Part shown: one piece after another, positions 34,932 through 42,280 of the stretch | Layout: each line of letters begins with the position of its first letter | Position numbering within the stretch: position 1 is the first letter of the stretch | Source: Geminicoccus sp036263595 | Lineage (GTDB): Bacteria; Pseudomonadota; Alphaproteobacteria; Geminicoccales; Geminicoccaceae | Assembly: GCF_036263595.1 (NCBI RefSeq) | Contig: NZ_DATAGQ010000200.1 | Location: 19,788-83,787, forward strand | Direction of reading: 5' to 3' | Length of the DNA: 64,000 nucleotides | Notes under the pieces: generated by a model | Databases searched by the model: none | Seen by the model: only the letters and a program-made list of their open reading frames with translations | Told to the model about the DNA's origin: nothing | Translations under genes and position numbers: made by a program

Positions 34932-35237
34932 ATGGAACTCTACTTCACCGATGGCACCTGCTCGCTGTTCTCGCACATCCTGGCCCGCGAGGCCCGGACC
35001 CCGATCCTGCTGGACCAGCGCCTGGCCTTCGTGGAGAGTCATCTGGCGGCAAGCGGACCGTTCCTCATGGGCGAGCGGCTCTCCGCACCGGATGCCAGTT
35101 TCTCCGCCATCGTGAGCTGGTCCGCCCACGGCAAGGTCGACCTGGCACCAGCCCTGCGCCGCTTCATGGCCAGCGTCGGCAGCCGGCCGTCCGTCCGCGA
35201 AGCATCGAAGGCCGAGCGTGCGGAGGTGGTGGCATGA
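34932..35237 (+). pseudogene. Glutathione S-transferase gene with an internal in-frame deletion
   Basis: 101 residues, half the GST length. The first 25 residues (MELYFTDGTCSLFSHILARE) match the start of the GST thioredoxin fold. The sequence then jumps straight to the C-terminal helical domain (FVESHLAASGPFLMGERLS, then PDASFSAIVSWSAH). The glutathione-binding middle, including the cis-proline and the ES(S/T) motif, is missing. The ribosome site (GGAGG) and the frame are intact, so a short protein may still be made, but it cannot be a normal GST. It overlaps the intact GST start (ATGA). Confidence 0.75.
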
Positions 35238-35920
35238 CCCGCCTGACCCTCGTCAGCCACCACCTCTGCCCCTACGTGCAGCGCGCGGCGATCGCCCTGC
35301 AGGAAAAGGGCGTGCCGTTCGAGCGCATCACCATCGACCTGTCGGCCAAGCCGGATTGGTTCATGGCGATCTCGCCGCTCGGCAAGGTGCCGCTTCTCCA
35401 GGTGAGCCTGCCCGGCCGGCCGGACGCGGTGCTGTTCGAGAGCTCGGTCATCTGCGAGTACATCGAGGACACCCAACCCGGCCCCAGGCTGCACCCGGAC
35501 GACCCCCTGGAACGCGCACGGCACCGCGCCTGGATGGAATTCGGCTCGTCGATCCTCTCGGATATCTGGGGCCTGGAGACTGCCCAGGACGAGCCGACCC
35601 TGCAGAGGAAGCGCGCCGCCGTCGCCGCCAAGTTCAGCCGAGTCGAGGCCGCCCTGAACATCGGCCCCTTCTTCGGCGATGACCGCTTCACCCTGGTCGA
35701 CGCCGTGTTCGCGCCGATCTTCCGCTACTTCGATCTGTTCGATCGGATCATCGACCTCGGCGTGTTCGCCCATACGCCGAAGGTGCAGGCCTGGCGGGCT
35801 GCCCTGGCGGAGCGGCCGAGCGTGCGCGATGCCGTGTCGCCGGACTATCCGGACCGGCTGCGCGCCTTCCTGATCCACCACCGCGCCCAGTTGCTCGCTT
35901 ATGAGGGTGCGCCGGCCTGA
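35234..35920 (+). CDS. Glutathione S-transferase family protein
   Basis: 228 residues. The N-terminal thioredoxin-like domain has a CPYVQR active-site segment (Cys12), PLGKVPLL with the cis-proline, and the glutathione gamma-glutamyl site FESSVICEYIED. The C-terminal domain has DDRFTLVDAVFAPIFRYFD. A cysteine in the CPY position suggests an omega/beta-like or reductive GST rather than a tyrosine/serine class. The start overlaps the stop of the deleted GST. The divergent LysR regulator may control both. Confidence 0.88.
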   Translation: MTRLTLVSHHLCPYVQRAAIALQEKGVPFERITIDLSAKPDWFMAISPLGKVPLLQVSLPGRPDAVLFESSVICEYIEDTQPGPRLHPDDPLERARHRAWMEFGSSILSDIWGLETAQDEPTLQRKRAAVAAKFSRVEAALNIGPFFGDDRFTLVDAVFAPIFRYFDLFDRIIDLGVFAHTPKVQAWRAALAERPSVRDAVSPDYPDRLRAFLIHHRAQLLAYEGAPA

Positions 35921-36097
35921 CGGTGCTTCCCCGCCTGGGCCGGCTGGTGCAAACCGGCCTGCGCAGCCCAAAACGACCGCATGCGTGACGGGCGTACGAC
36001 CGCGCTGTGACGATTTCTGGCCGAGACGGTGGCACCCTGACCCGTCTCAGGCTATATCAATGTTGTGGAGACCACCTCTGACGGAAGGAGCTCACGC

Positions 36098-36301
36098 ATG
36101 TCGGTGCTGGAGCACGTTGGTAGCCTGCGCCTGAAGAAGCTGCAAATCGAGGATCTCATCGAGCAAGAGCAGCACAGGCCGCTTCCCGACCAAGCAATCC
36201 TCACCCGACTGAAGCGAGAGAAGCTCAAAATCAAGGAACAGATCGTCAGGCTGAATGGCAGCCCTGTTCATTCAGCCACCATGGCCCACGCGCTTCAGTA
36301 G
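36098..36301 (+). CDS. DUF465 (YdcH-like) small protein
   Basis: 67 residues, largely helical and charged: VGSLRLKKLQIEDLIEQEQ, then RPLPDQAILTRLKREKLKIK. This is the DUF465 pattern (long helix, a P..D turn, then LKKEKLxLKD). Members are common small cytoplasmic proteins of unknown function. I prefer the ATG at 36098, preceded by GGAAGGAG, to the one 33 bases upstream. No operon partner is evident. Confidence 0.78.
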   Translation: MSVLEHVGSLRLKKLQIEDLIEQEQHRPLPDQAILTRLKREKLKIKEQIVRLNGSPVHSATMAHALQ

Positions 36302-36614
36302 TCTCTATCCCGACCTTCTTGCGTTCGTGCGGCACGATCTGGAGGCCAAGGCCTTCTTGAGGTGCCAACGCTGATCTGTTGCCGGTCTTCAAGCAGACGC
36401 AGGCTATGCTTTGCTCGAAGACCGGCCTACCTTCTTCGTCCTGCCCATCCTCGTCGCCGACTGTCGCGCACAGGCGAAGCCTGTGTCGGTTGCTTGCGCT
36501 TGCATCCTGGCAAAAAATAGGATCATTCTGCCGTCGGCATGACGATTCGTGGCTCGAGGCGAACACGCCCGGGCCAACCCAGCATTGATCGGGTTGCTTA
36601 AGGGAGGCAGGAAC
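36302..36614. other. Intergenic region before the sugar ABC operon, with a hairpin
   Basis: 313 bases without a gene. The main feature is the inverted repeat at 36381-36426, listed separately. Downstream, CATCCTGGCAAAAAATAGGATC (36504-36526, partly AT-rich) may belong to the promoter of the transporter, but no clear -35/-10 pair can be fixed. GGGAGG precedes the binding-protein ATG. Confidence 0.5.
36381..36426. repeat. 10-bp perfect inverted repeat between DUF465 and sugar ABC genes
   Basis: GCCGGTCTTC (36381-36390) and GAAGACCGGC (36417-36426) are exact complements around a 26-base loop that can pair further through AGCA/TGCT. It stands 80 bases after the DUF465 stop. The following plus-strand bases (CTACCTTCTTC) are pyrimidine-rich, not a T-run. 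It could be a factor-independent terminator, an operator or a leader hairpin. Confidence 0.45.
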
Positions 36615-37751
36615 ATGACGAGCATGGTGCGTCGCGCGGCACTGGCTGCGGCTGCGGCGATGGCGTTGTTGGTCGGCGGGCATGCGGCCCAGGCCGGCCC
36701 GGAAATCGTGAGCGGGCCCGGCTACATGCCGGAATGCTTCGCGCCCTGGAACGACCAGGTGAAGTACATGCAGTGGGAGAAGAAGGAAGGTCCCTACCGC
36801 ATCGCCCTGGTCAACGGCTTCGTCGGCAACACCTGGCGGATCCAGATGATCCAGACCGCCAAGGTCTATGCCGAATCGCCCGGCATCAAGGACAAGATCA
36901 AGGAGTTCAAGATCGTCTCCACGGGCACCGACGCGGCTGCCCAGCTGGGTGCGATCGAGGACTTCATCAACCAGGGCTACGACGCGATCGTCACCATCGC
37001 GGTGAGCCCCGACGGCTTCGACCGCGTCATCCGCCTGGCGGACCGCAACGATGTCGTGCTGGTGCCGTTCGACAACACGCTCGACACCGACAAGGTGATG
37101 CAGGTCAACGAAGACCAGTATCAGATGGGCAAGATGTCGGGCGAGTTCCTCGTCAAGGAGATGGGGAAGACGAGCGGCAAGATCCTGGAAGTCCGCGGCG
37201 TACCCGGCAATTCGGTCGACCGTGACCGTCACCAGGGCCTGCGCGACGCGCTACAGGCCGCCGGCAACTTCGAGGTGGTCGAGATCGTCGGCAACTGGGA
37301 CACCGGCACCTCGCAGAAGGCCACGGCCGATGCGCTGGCCGTCCATGGCCGCTTCGACGGCATCTTCACCCAGGGCGGCTCGGACGGCACGGTGCGCGCG
37401 CTGATGGATGCCGGCCATCCCTTCGTGCCGATGGCGGGCGAGGGCGAGAACGGCTTCCGCAAGCAGATCGCGCTCTATGCCAAGGACGGCCTGAAGGGCC
37501 TCTCCTACGGCCAGTCGCCCGGCCTCGTCGCCATCTCGATCAAGGCGGCGATCTCGGCGCTCGAGGGCAATCCGATGCCCCAGATGATCTCGGTGCCGAT
37601 CCCCGTTGCCGACTACAACACGCTGGAGGACGGGGTGAACTACTGGTCGGACCTGTCCGACAAGTTCTTCACGCCCAACGAGTTCCCGCCCTGCGACGTG
37701 AACATCAAGGCGGTCGACATCATGCAGCAGACCGCCGAGAACGTGAACTGA
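36615..37751 (+). CDS. Periplasmic sugar-binding protein of an Rbs-type ABC transporter
   Basis: 378 residues, Peripla_BP_4 family. The signal peptide (about 1-28) ends AAQA. The first sugar-binding lobe starts YRIALVNGFVGNTWRIQMI; TGTDAAAQLGAIEDFINQGY and VRGVPGNSVDRDRHQGLRDA are family blocks, and IFTQGGSDGTVRALMDAGH ends lobe 2's core. GGGAGG precedes the ATG. It captures a monosaccharide or related polyol for the ATPase and two permeases downstream; the specific sugar is not evident. A strong hairpin follows its stop. Confidence 0.9.
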   Translation: MTSMVRRAALAAAAAMALLVGGHAAQAGPEIVSGPGYMPECFAPWNDQVKYMQWEKKEGPYRIALVNGFVGNTWRIQMIQTAKVYAESPGIKDKIKEFKIVSTGTDAAAQLGAIEDFINQGYDAIVTIAVSPDGFDRVIRLADRNDVVLVPFDNTLDTDKVMQVNEDQYQMGKMSGEFLVKEMGKTSGKILEVRGVPGNSVDRDRHQGLRDALQAAGNFEVVEIVGNWDTGTSQKATADALAVHGRFDGIFTQGGSDGTVRALMDAGHPFVPMAGEGENGFRKQIALYAKDGLKGLSYGQSPGLVAISIKAAISALEGNPMPQMISVPIPVADYNTLEDGVNYWSDLSDKFFTPNEFPPCDVNIKAVDIMQQTAENVN

Positions 37752-37760
37752 CGTCCGGCT

Positions 37761-37788
37761 CCCGCGGCAGGCGCTGTCCTGCCGCGGG
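37761..37788 (+). terminator. Hairpin between binding-protein and ATPase genes
   Basis: A perfect 11-bp stem, CCCGCGGCAGG (37761-37771) / CCTGCCGCGGG (37778-37788), with a 6-base loop, starts 10 bases after the binding-protein stop and lacks a T-run. Such hairpins usually stabilise the upstream message and lower downstream expression. Confidence 0.6.
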
Positions 37789-37836
37789 AATCCGCATCGA
37801 CCGCTCCATCCCTTTCGACGGACGAAGCAGCGCCGG

Positions 37837-39423
37837 ATGACGCAGACCGTCTTTTCGCAGGCACCGGTGTCCGATTCGACTCCGTTCCTGTCCCTCTCGG
37901 GCGTCAGCAAGCGCTATGGCGGCGTGCGCGCCCTGGAAAACGTCGACTTCGCCTGCCGCCAGGGCTCGATCCACGCCGTGCTTGGCGAGAACGGTGCGGG
38001 CAAGTCCACGCTCATCAAGATCATCGCCGGCGTGGTGCAGCCCGACGAAGGCGTGATGCGCCTCGAGGGCAACGAGGTGCAGTTCAGGACTCCCCTGGCC
38101 GCGAACGCCGCAGGCATCGTCTGCATCTTCCAGGAACTCTCGCTGATGCCGGACCTGTCCGTCGCGGACAATATCGGCATCTCCAACCCGCCCCGCACGC
38201 GCCTGGGGTTGATCGACAAGCGCGCCCAGCGCCGCCGCGCCGAGGAGCTGCTGGCAAAAGTCGGCTGCGAGGACGTCAACCCGATGGAGCGGGTTGGCAA
38301 CCTGCCCCTGTCGCGCCGGCAGATGGTCGAGATCGCCAAGGCACTGGGCCGCAACCCCAAGCTCCTGATCCTGGATGAAGCGACCTCGGCGCTCACCAGT
38401 TCCGACGTCACCAAGGTCTACGCCATCCTGAAGAAGCTGCGCGAGAAAGGCCTGTGCCTCCTCTATATCAGCCACCGCATGCACGAGATCCGCGAGCTGG
38501 CCGACACCTGCTCGGTGTTCCGTAACGGCCGCCACGTCGAGACCTTCGCCGCCGGCACGCGCACCTCCGACGATATCGTGCAGCTGATGATCGGCCGCGA
38601 GATGGCGCATGTCTATCCGGACAAGCCCGCCCCGTCGGTGCACCGCCGGCCCCCCGTCCTGGAAGTCCGCGATCTCCGTTGGACGGACCGGCTCAACGGC
38701 ATCTCGCTCTCCGTCGGCAAGGGCGAGATCGTGGGGCTGGGCGGCCTGGACGGCCAGGGCCAGCGCGAGCTGCAGCTGGCCCTGTTCGGTGTGCTGCGCG
38801 GCGTGTCCGGCGAGATCCTGATCGACGGCAAGCCGACGTCGCTCGGGAGCCCGGCCCAGGCCAAGAAGAAGGCCGTGGGCATGGCGCTGATCCCGGAGGA
38901 CCGCAAGACCGAGGGGCTGATGCTGCCCATGTCGGTCGCGGACAATCTCGGCATGGCCGCCATGTCGTCCCTGACGTCCGGCATCTTCGTCGACCGCGGC
39001 AAGGAGCGCGCCGCCATCCAGCGCATGGTCGAGAAGCTCAAGATCAAGGTCGGCGACGTCGGCAACCCGGTCGCCACGCTGTCCGGCGGCAACCAGCAGA
39101 AGGTGGTCATCGCCAAGTGGCTGATGACCGACCCGCGCATCATCCTGCTCAACGACCCCACCCGCGGCATCGATGTCGGCACCAAGCAGGAGCTCTACCA
39201 GCTCCTGCGCGACCTGGCCGATGCTGGCGCGTCCATCCTGTTCTACACGACCGACTATGACGAGCTGATCGGCTGCTGCGACCGCGTGCTGATCCTCTAT
39301 GACGGCCAGATCGTGCGCGAACTCACCGGCGACGGGATCACCGAGACCGCCATCGTCGCTGCCTCGCTGAATCTCGATCCCGCCGAAGCCAAGGCGGTGA
39401 CCGGCGAGGGAGGCCATCCATGA
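37837..39423 (+). CDS. Sugar ABC transporter ATPase with two nucleotide-binding domains (RbsA-like)
   Basis: 528 residues, two ABC domains in one chain. Domain 1 has Walker A GENGAGKST, signature LSRRQMVEIAKAL (a variant of LSGGQ) and Walker B LLILDEATSAL. Domain 2 has a degenerate Walker A (GLGGLDGQGQREL), an intact signature LSGGNQQKVVIAKWL and Walker B IILLNDPTRGID, where Asn-Asp replaces Asp-Glu. This asymmetry is normal for RbsA/XylG/AraG-type ATPases. It drives import with the two permeases downstream; its stop overlaps the first permease start. Confidence 0.92.
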   Translation: MTQTVFSQAPVSDSTPFLSLSGVSKRYGGVRALENVDFACRQGSIHAVLGENGAGKSTLIKIIAGVVQPDEGVMRLEGNEVQFRTPLAANAAGIVCIFQELSLMPDLSVADNIGISNPPRTRLGLIDKRAQRRRAEELLAKVGCEDVNPMERVGNLPLSRRQMVEIAKALGRNPKLLILDEATSALTSSDVTKVYAILKKLREKGLCLLYISHRMHEIRELADTCSVFRNGRHVETFAAGTRTSDDIVQLMIGREMAHVYPDKPAPSVHRRPPVLEVRDLRWTDRLNGISLSVGKGEIVGLGGLDGQGQRELQLALFGVLRGVSGEILIDGKPTSLGSPAQAKKKAVGMALIPEDRKTEGLMLPMSVADNLGMAAMSSLTSGIFVDRGKERAAIQRMVEKLKIKVGDVGNPVATLSGGNQQKVVIAKWLMTDPRIILLNDPTRGIDVGTKQELYQLLRDLADAGASILFYTTDYDELIGCCDRVLILYDGQIVRELTGDGITETAIVAASLNLDPAEAKAVTGEGGHP

Positions 39424-40460
39424 GCGATCTCCGCCTGCGCCTGGGCCAGAACCTGGGCCTGCTCCTCGCGATCGGCCTCTTCCTCCTGTTCTGGCTGGTC
39501 TATAACGGCCTCCATCCGCGCGGCTTCTCCACCGCCGTCCTGATCCAGAACGCGAACGAGTCCTTTGTGATCGGGGCGGTCGCCATGGCGCAGACCGTTC
39601 CGGTGCTGGCGGGCGGCCTGGACCTCTCGGTCGGCTCCGTGATGACGCTGGTCAACTGCCTGGCCAGCCTGACCGTGAGCGGCACCCCCACCCAGATGCT
39701 GTTCGGCATCGTGCTCTGCCTGGCTACCGGTGCTGCGGCCGGCTGGCTGAACGGCGCCATCGTCGTCTACGGCCGCATCCAGCCGATCATCGCGACGCTC
39801 GCCAGCGGTGCGGTCTATATTGGCCTCGCCCTGTTCATGCGCCCCACGCCCGGCGGCGAGATCGACGACGACCTCGCCTGGGCGATGACCAACGACATCA
39901 CCGAGTTCTGCGCCACCTTCGGCCTGTTCGACGATGGCGAAGCGGCCTGGCTGCAGCCGATCGGCTGGATCCCCATGCCGGTCGTGGTCATGCTGGCGCT
40001 GATCTTCCTGGTCTGGATTCCCTTCCGCAACTCGGTTACCGGCCGCGGCGTCTACGCGATCGGCTCGTCGGAGGCGGCCGCCTACATGTCCGGCGTGCGG
40101 ATCGACCGCTGCAAGATCGCGGCCTTCACCCTGGCCGGCTTCTTTGCCGGCGCCGGCGGCCTTTACCTCGCGCTGCAGACCAGTTCCGGCAACGCCGACG
40201 TGCCCCAGGCGGGCGGCTACACGCTGAACTCGATCGCGGCCGTGGTGATCGGCGGGACCTCGCTGATGGGCGGCTCCGGTGGTGCCATCTGCTCCTTGAT
40301 CGGTGCGATGGTGATCCGGGCGATCTCGTTCAACTTCCGGATCTTCGACATCGCCCCGCTGCTCCAGCCGCTGTTCGAGGGCATCGTGCTCCTGGGCGCG
40401 GTCTCGATCGGCGCCGCGCGCGTCTTCCGCGTCAAGAACCGCCTCGAACTGCTGGGCTGA
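39420..40460 (+). CDS. Sugar ABC transporter permease 1 (BPD_transp_2 type)
   Basis: 346 residues with about ten membrane segments. Family blocks are VPVLAGGLDLSVGSVMTLVN, the ATPase-contacting SEAAAYMSGVRIDRCK with VYAIGSSE just before it, and AVVIGGTSLMGGSGGAICSL. ATG overlaps the ATPase stop. It pairs with the following permease, which suggests a heterodimeric channel; related RbsC/XylH systems often use a single permease gene. Confidence 0.9.
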   Translation: MSDLRLRLGQNLGLLLAIGLFLLFWLVYNGLHPRGFSTAVLIQNANESFVIGAVAMAQTVPVLAGGLDLSVGSVMTLVNCLASLTVSGTPTQMLFGIVLCLATGAAAGWLNGAIVVYGRIQPIIATLASGAVYIGLALFMRPTPGGEIDDDLAWAMTNDITEFCATFGLFDDGEAAWLQPIGWIPMPVVVMLALIFLVWIPFRNSVTGRGVYAIGSSEAAAYMSGVRIDRCKIAAFTLAGFFAGAGGLYLALQTSSGNADVPQAGGYTLNSIAAVVIGGTSLMGGSGGAICSLIGAMVIRAISFNFRIFDIAPLLQPLFEGIVLLGAVSIGAARVFRVKNRLELLG

Positions 40461-40465
40461 CCGAC

Positions 40466-41446
40466 ATGGCCTCCAACACCCTTCCCGTGGCCAAGTCGTC
40501 CTGGTCCCTGTCGGCCGAGGATAAGCCGATCCTGATCGCGGGTGCCTTCATCCTGGTGATCCTGGCGATCGGCACCGTCTATACGCTGACCACCCAGGGT
40601 ACCGCCTCCTTCCTGTCGCCCACCTACCTGCTCCAGCAACTCCAGGTCGGCGCCTTCCTGGGCATCGTCGCCGCCGGCATGATGCTGGTCATCCTGCTCG
40701 GTCATATCGACCTTTCCGTCCCCTGGACGCTGGCGGCCGGCGCCATGCTCGGCACCGCCGTGGGCGGCCCCTACGCGATCCCGGTGGGTCTGGGCGTCGG
40801 CATGGCGGTGGGCCTCGTGAACGGGCTGGGCGTCGCCTACCTCCGCGTTCCGTCGATGATCTTCACACTTGGCGTGAACGCCGTGATGCGCGGCTTCATG
40901 GTCATGCTGACCGGCGGCTACGCCCCACAAAGCATCGCCACGCCCTTCATGAGCTTCCTGGCGACCGGGCATGTGCTGGGCATCCCCATGCCGCTGATCG
41001 TCTGGGCCGTCCTCTCGGTGGCGATCGTCCTCCTCCTCCAGCGCACCCCGCTCGGCCGCTACATCTACGCGATCGGCAACCGCGAGCGCGCCACCTACCT
41101 GTCGGGCATCAACACCCGCCTCGTCCTGATCCTGGCCTTCGTCATCTGCGGCGGCTGCTCGGCCATGGCGGGCGTCCTGCTCGCCGGCTACTCCACCAAC
41201 GCCTACCAGGGCATGGGCGACGCCTATCTCCTCCCCGCCATCGCCGCGGTCGTGATCGGCGGCACCAACATCCTGGGCGGCCGCGGCCGCTATCTCGGCA
41301 CGGTGGTCGGCACGATCCTGATCGTGCTGCTCACTTCCGTCCTCTCGGTCATGCAGATGCCCGAGGCCGGCCGCCAGATCATCTACGGCCTCGTCATCAT
41401 CCTCATGCTGCTGGTCTACGGGCGGCAGCGCAGCCTGCTGACCTAG
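40466..41446 (+). CDS. Sugar ABC transporter permease 2 (BPD_transp_2 type)
   Basis: 326 residues with about ten membrane segments. Family blocks include GMMLVILLGHIDLSVPWTLA, YIYAIGNRERATYLSGI, and AAVVIGGTNILGGRGRYLGT. It starts 5 bases after permease 1 and ends the four-gene transporter operon. The sequence differs clearly from permease 1, so it is not a recent duplicate. Downstream lies the decayed toxin-antitoxin locus. Confidence 0.9.
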   Translation: MASNTLPVAKSSWSLSAEDKPILIAGAFILVILAIGTVYTLTTQGTASFLSPTYLLQQLQVGAFLGIVAAGMMLVILLGHIDLSVPWTLAAGAMLGTAVGGPYAIPVGLGVGMAVGLVNGLGVAYLRVPSMIFTLGVNAVMRGFMVMLTGGYAPQSIATPFMSFLATGHVLGIPMPLIVWAVLSVAIVLLLQRTPLGRYIYAIGNRERATYLSGINTRLVLILAFVICGGCSAMAGVLLAGYSTNAYQGMGDAYLLPAIAAVVIGGTNILGGRGRYLGTVVGTILIVLLTSVLSVMQMPEAGRQIIYGLVIILMLLVYGRQRSLLT

Positions 41447-41525
41447 CGCCGCCGTCAGCCGATGAGGACAACGAGTTCCGAATAGGGGCTTGAGCAAGGG
41501 GTCCGCCGGATAGAATCGCATGGGC
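41447..41525. other. Short non-coding spacer before the toxin remnant
   Basis: 79 bases after the permease stop in which I see no gene, hairpin or promoter. Confidence 0.4.
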
Positions 41526-41788
41526 TCATCGGGCGCCTGGGCGATCAGGAGCCCGTCGAATGGGTCCCGGTGGAAGAATGGCAGGTCCTCTACCCGTCCG
41601 GCAGCGCCGGCGCGTACGGGCAGCTTCATGAAACCCGTCTCCTGGGCGGGCCTTGATGGAGATTTCCCAGATGCCTGCGGCACTGAAGAACACGGCGTTC
41701 TTCACGTCCTCCAGCAGCGCACACGTCGTTGCATCCGGCCGGCGCGGAGCGCCCAGAGCAGGAGATGGGTGTCGAGCAGCAGGCGCAT
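41526..41788 (-). pseudogene. Remnant of a VapC-type PIN-domain toxin gene
   Basis: Starting at the ATG at 41788 the minus strand reads MRLLLDTHLLLWALRAG, the normal start of a PIN toxin with its first metal aspartate, but runs to a stop after about 28 codons. The PIN sequence resumes in another frame as CALLEDVKNAVFFSAAGIWE then ISIKARPG, and then degenerates. A frameshift and the loss of several codons near 41730-41745 explain the break, and the C-terminal catalytic acids are absent. The gene is dead. Its start overlaps the stop of the antitoxin remnant as in intact pairs. Confidence 0.75.
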
Positions 41789-42031
41789 CAGCGTCCAACG
41801 AACATGTCGAGCACGTCGTCAGGCGCGGCGCATCGAAAGCCGACGACGTCCGGATCTTGCCGACCAATTCCCTGGGTCCCCCGCGCGCCTCGTCGGTCCC
41901 ACCAGCTTCGCAACGGGCTTGCCGGCCCGCGCACTGGCGATCTTCTCTCCTTCCGCCGCCCTGTCCACCAATCGGGAGAGATGGGCCTTTGCGCCATGGC
42001 TGTTGATGGTCGTGATTCGACCCAGACTTCG
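41788..42031 (-). pseudogene. Remnant of a Phd/YefM-type antitoxin gene
   Basis: On the minus strand TTINSHGAKAHLSRLVDRA and EGEKIASARAGKPVAKLV match the Phd/YefM antitoxin N-terminal domain, but no ATG precedes them in place and the sequence splits into three frames: LVGKIRTSSAFDAP in one and APDDVLDMFVGR, the usual antitoxin C-terminus, in another. The last frame's stop overlaps the toxin ATG (TGATG). At least two indels and the loss of the start make it non-functional. Together with the toxin piece it is a decayed toxin-antitoxin locus. Confidence 0.75.
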
Positions 42032-42280
42032 GCTTGACCCTGAACGAGCGACAACGCCCCCGCAAGCTTGACCATTCGCCATCAGGTCGGTGCCGTCTGT
42101 GCCAGCAGTTCAGCAACATTTCCGGCACTTGAGGTACGAATGTCTTTCTCCGCGTAATCTATAGAGATTCGGCCGAGATGATTGTGCACGGATGGAAGTG
42201 GGAGATGAGAATTTGTCGCTGCTCGCCTTGAGGACTACATCTGGACACTTGTCCCTCGCAATGTTCTGCTGAAGCGTCTG

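Noticed and set aside
36065..36097. Longer start for the DUF465 protein
   Set aside because: The extra eleven residues do not fit the family and the ribosome site GGAAGGAG is placed for the ATG at 36098.
41526..42128. 200-codon minus-strand frame as one intact gene
   Set aside because: It mixes pieces of antitoxin and toxin in wrong frames; the region is better read as two pseudogenes.
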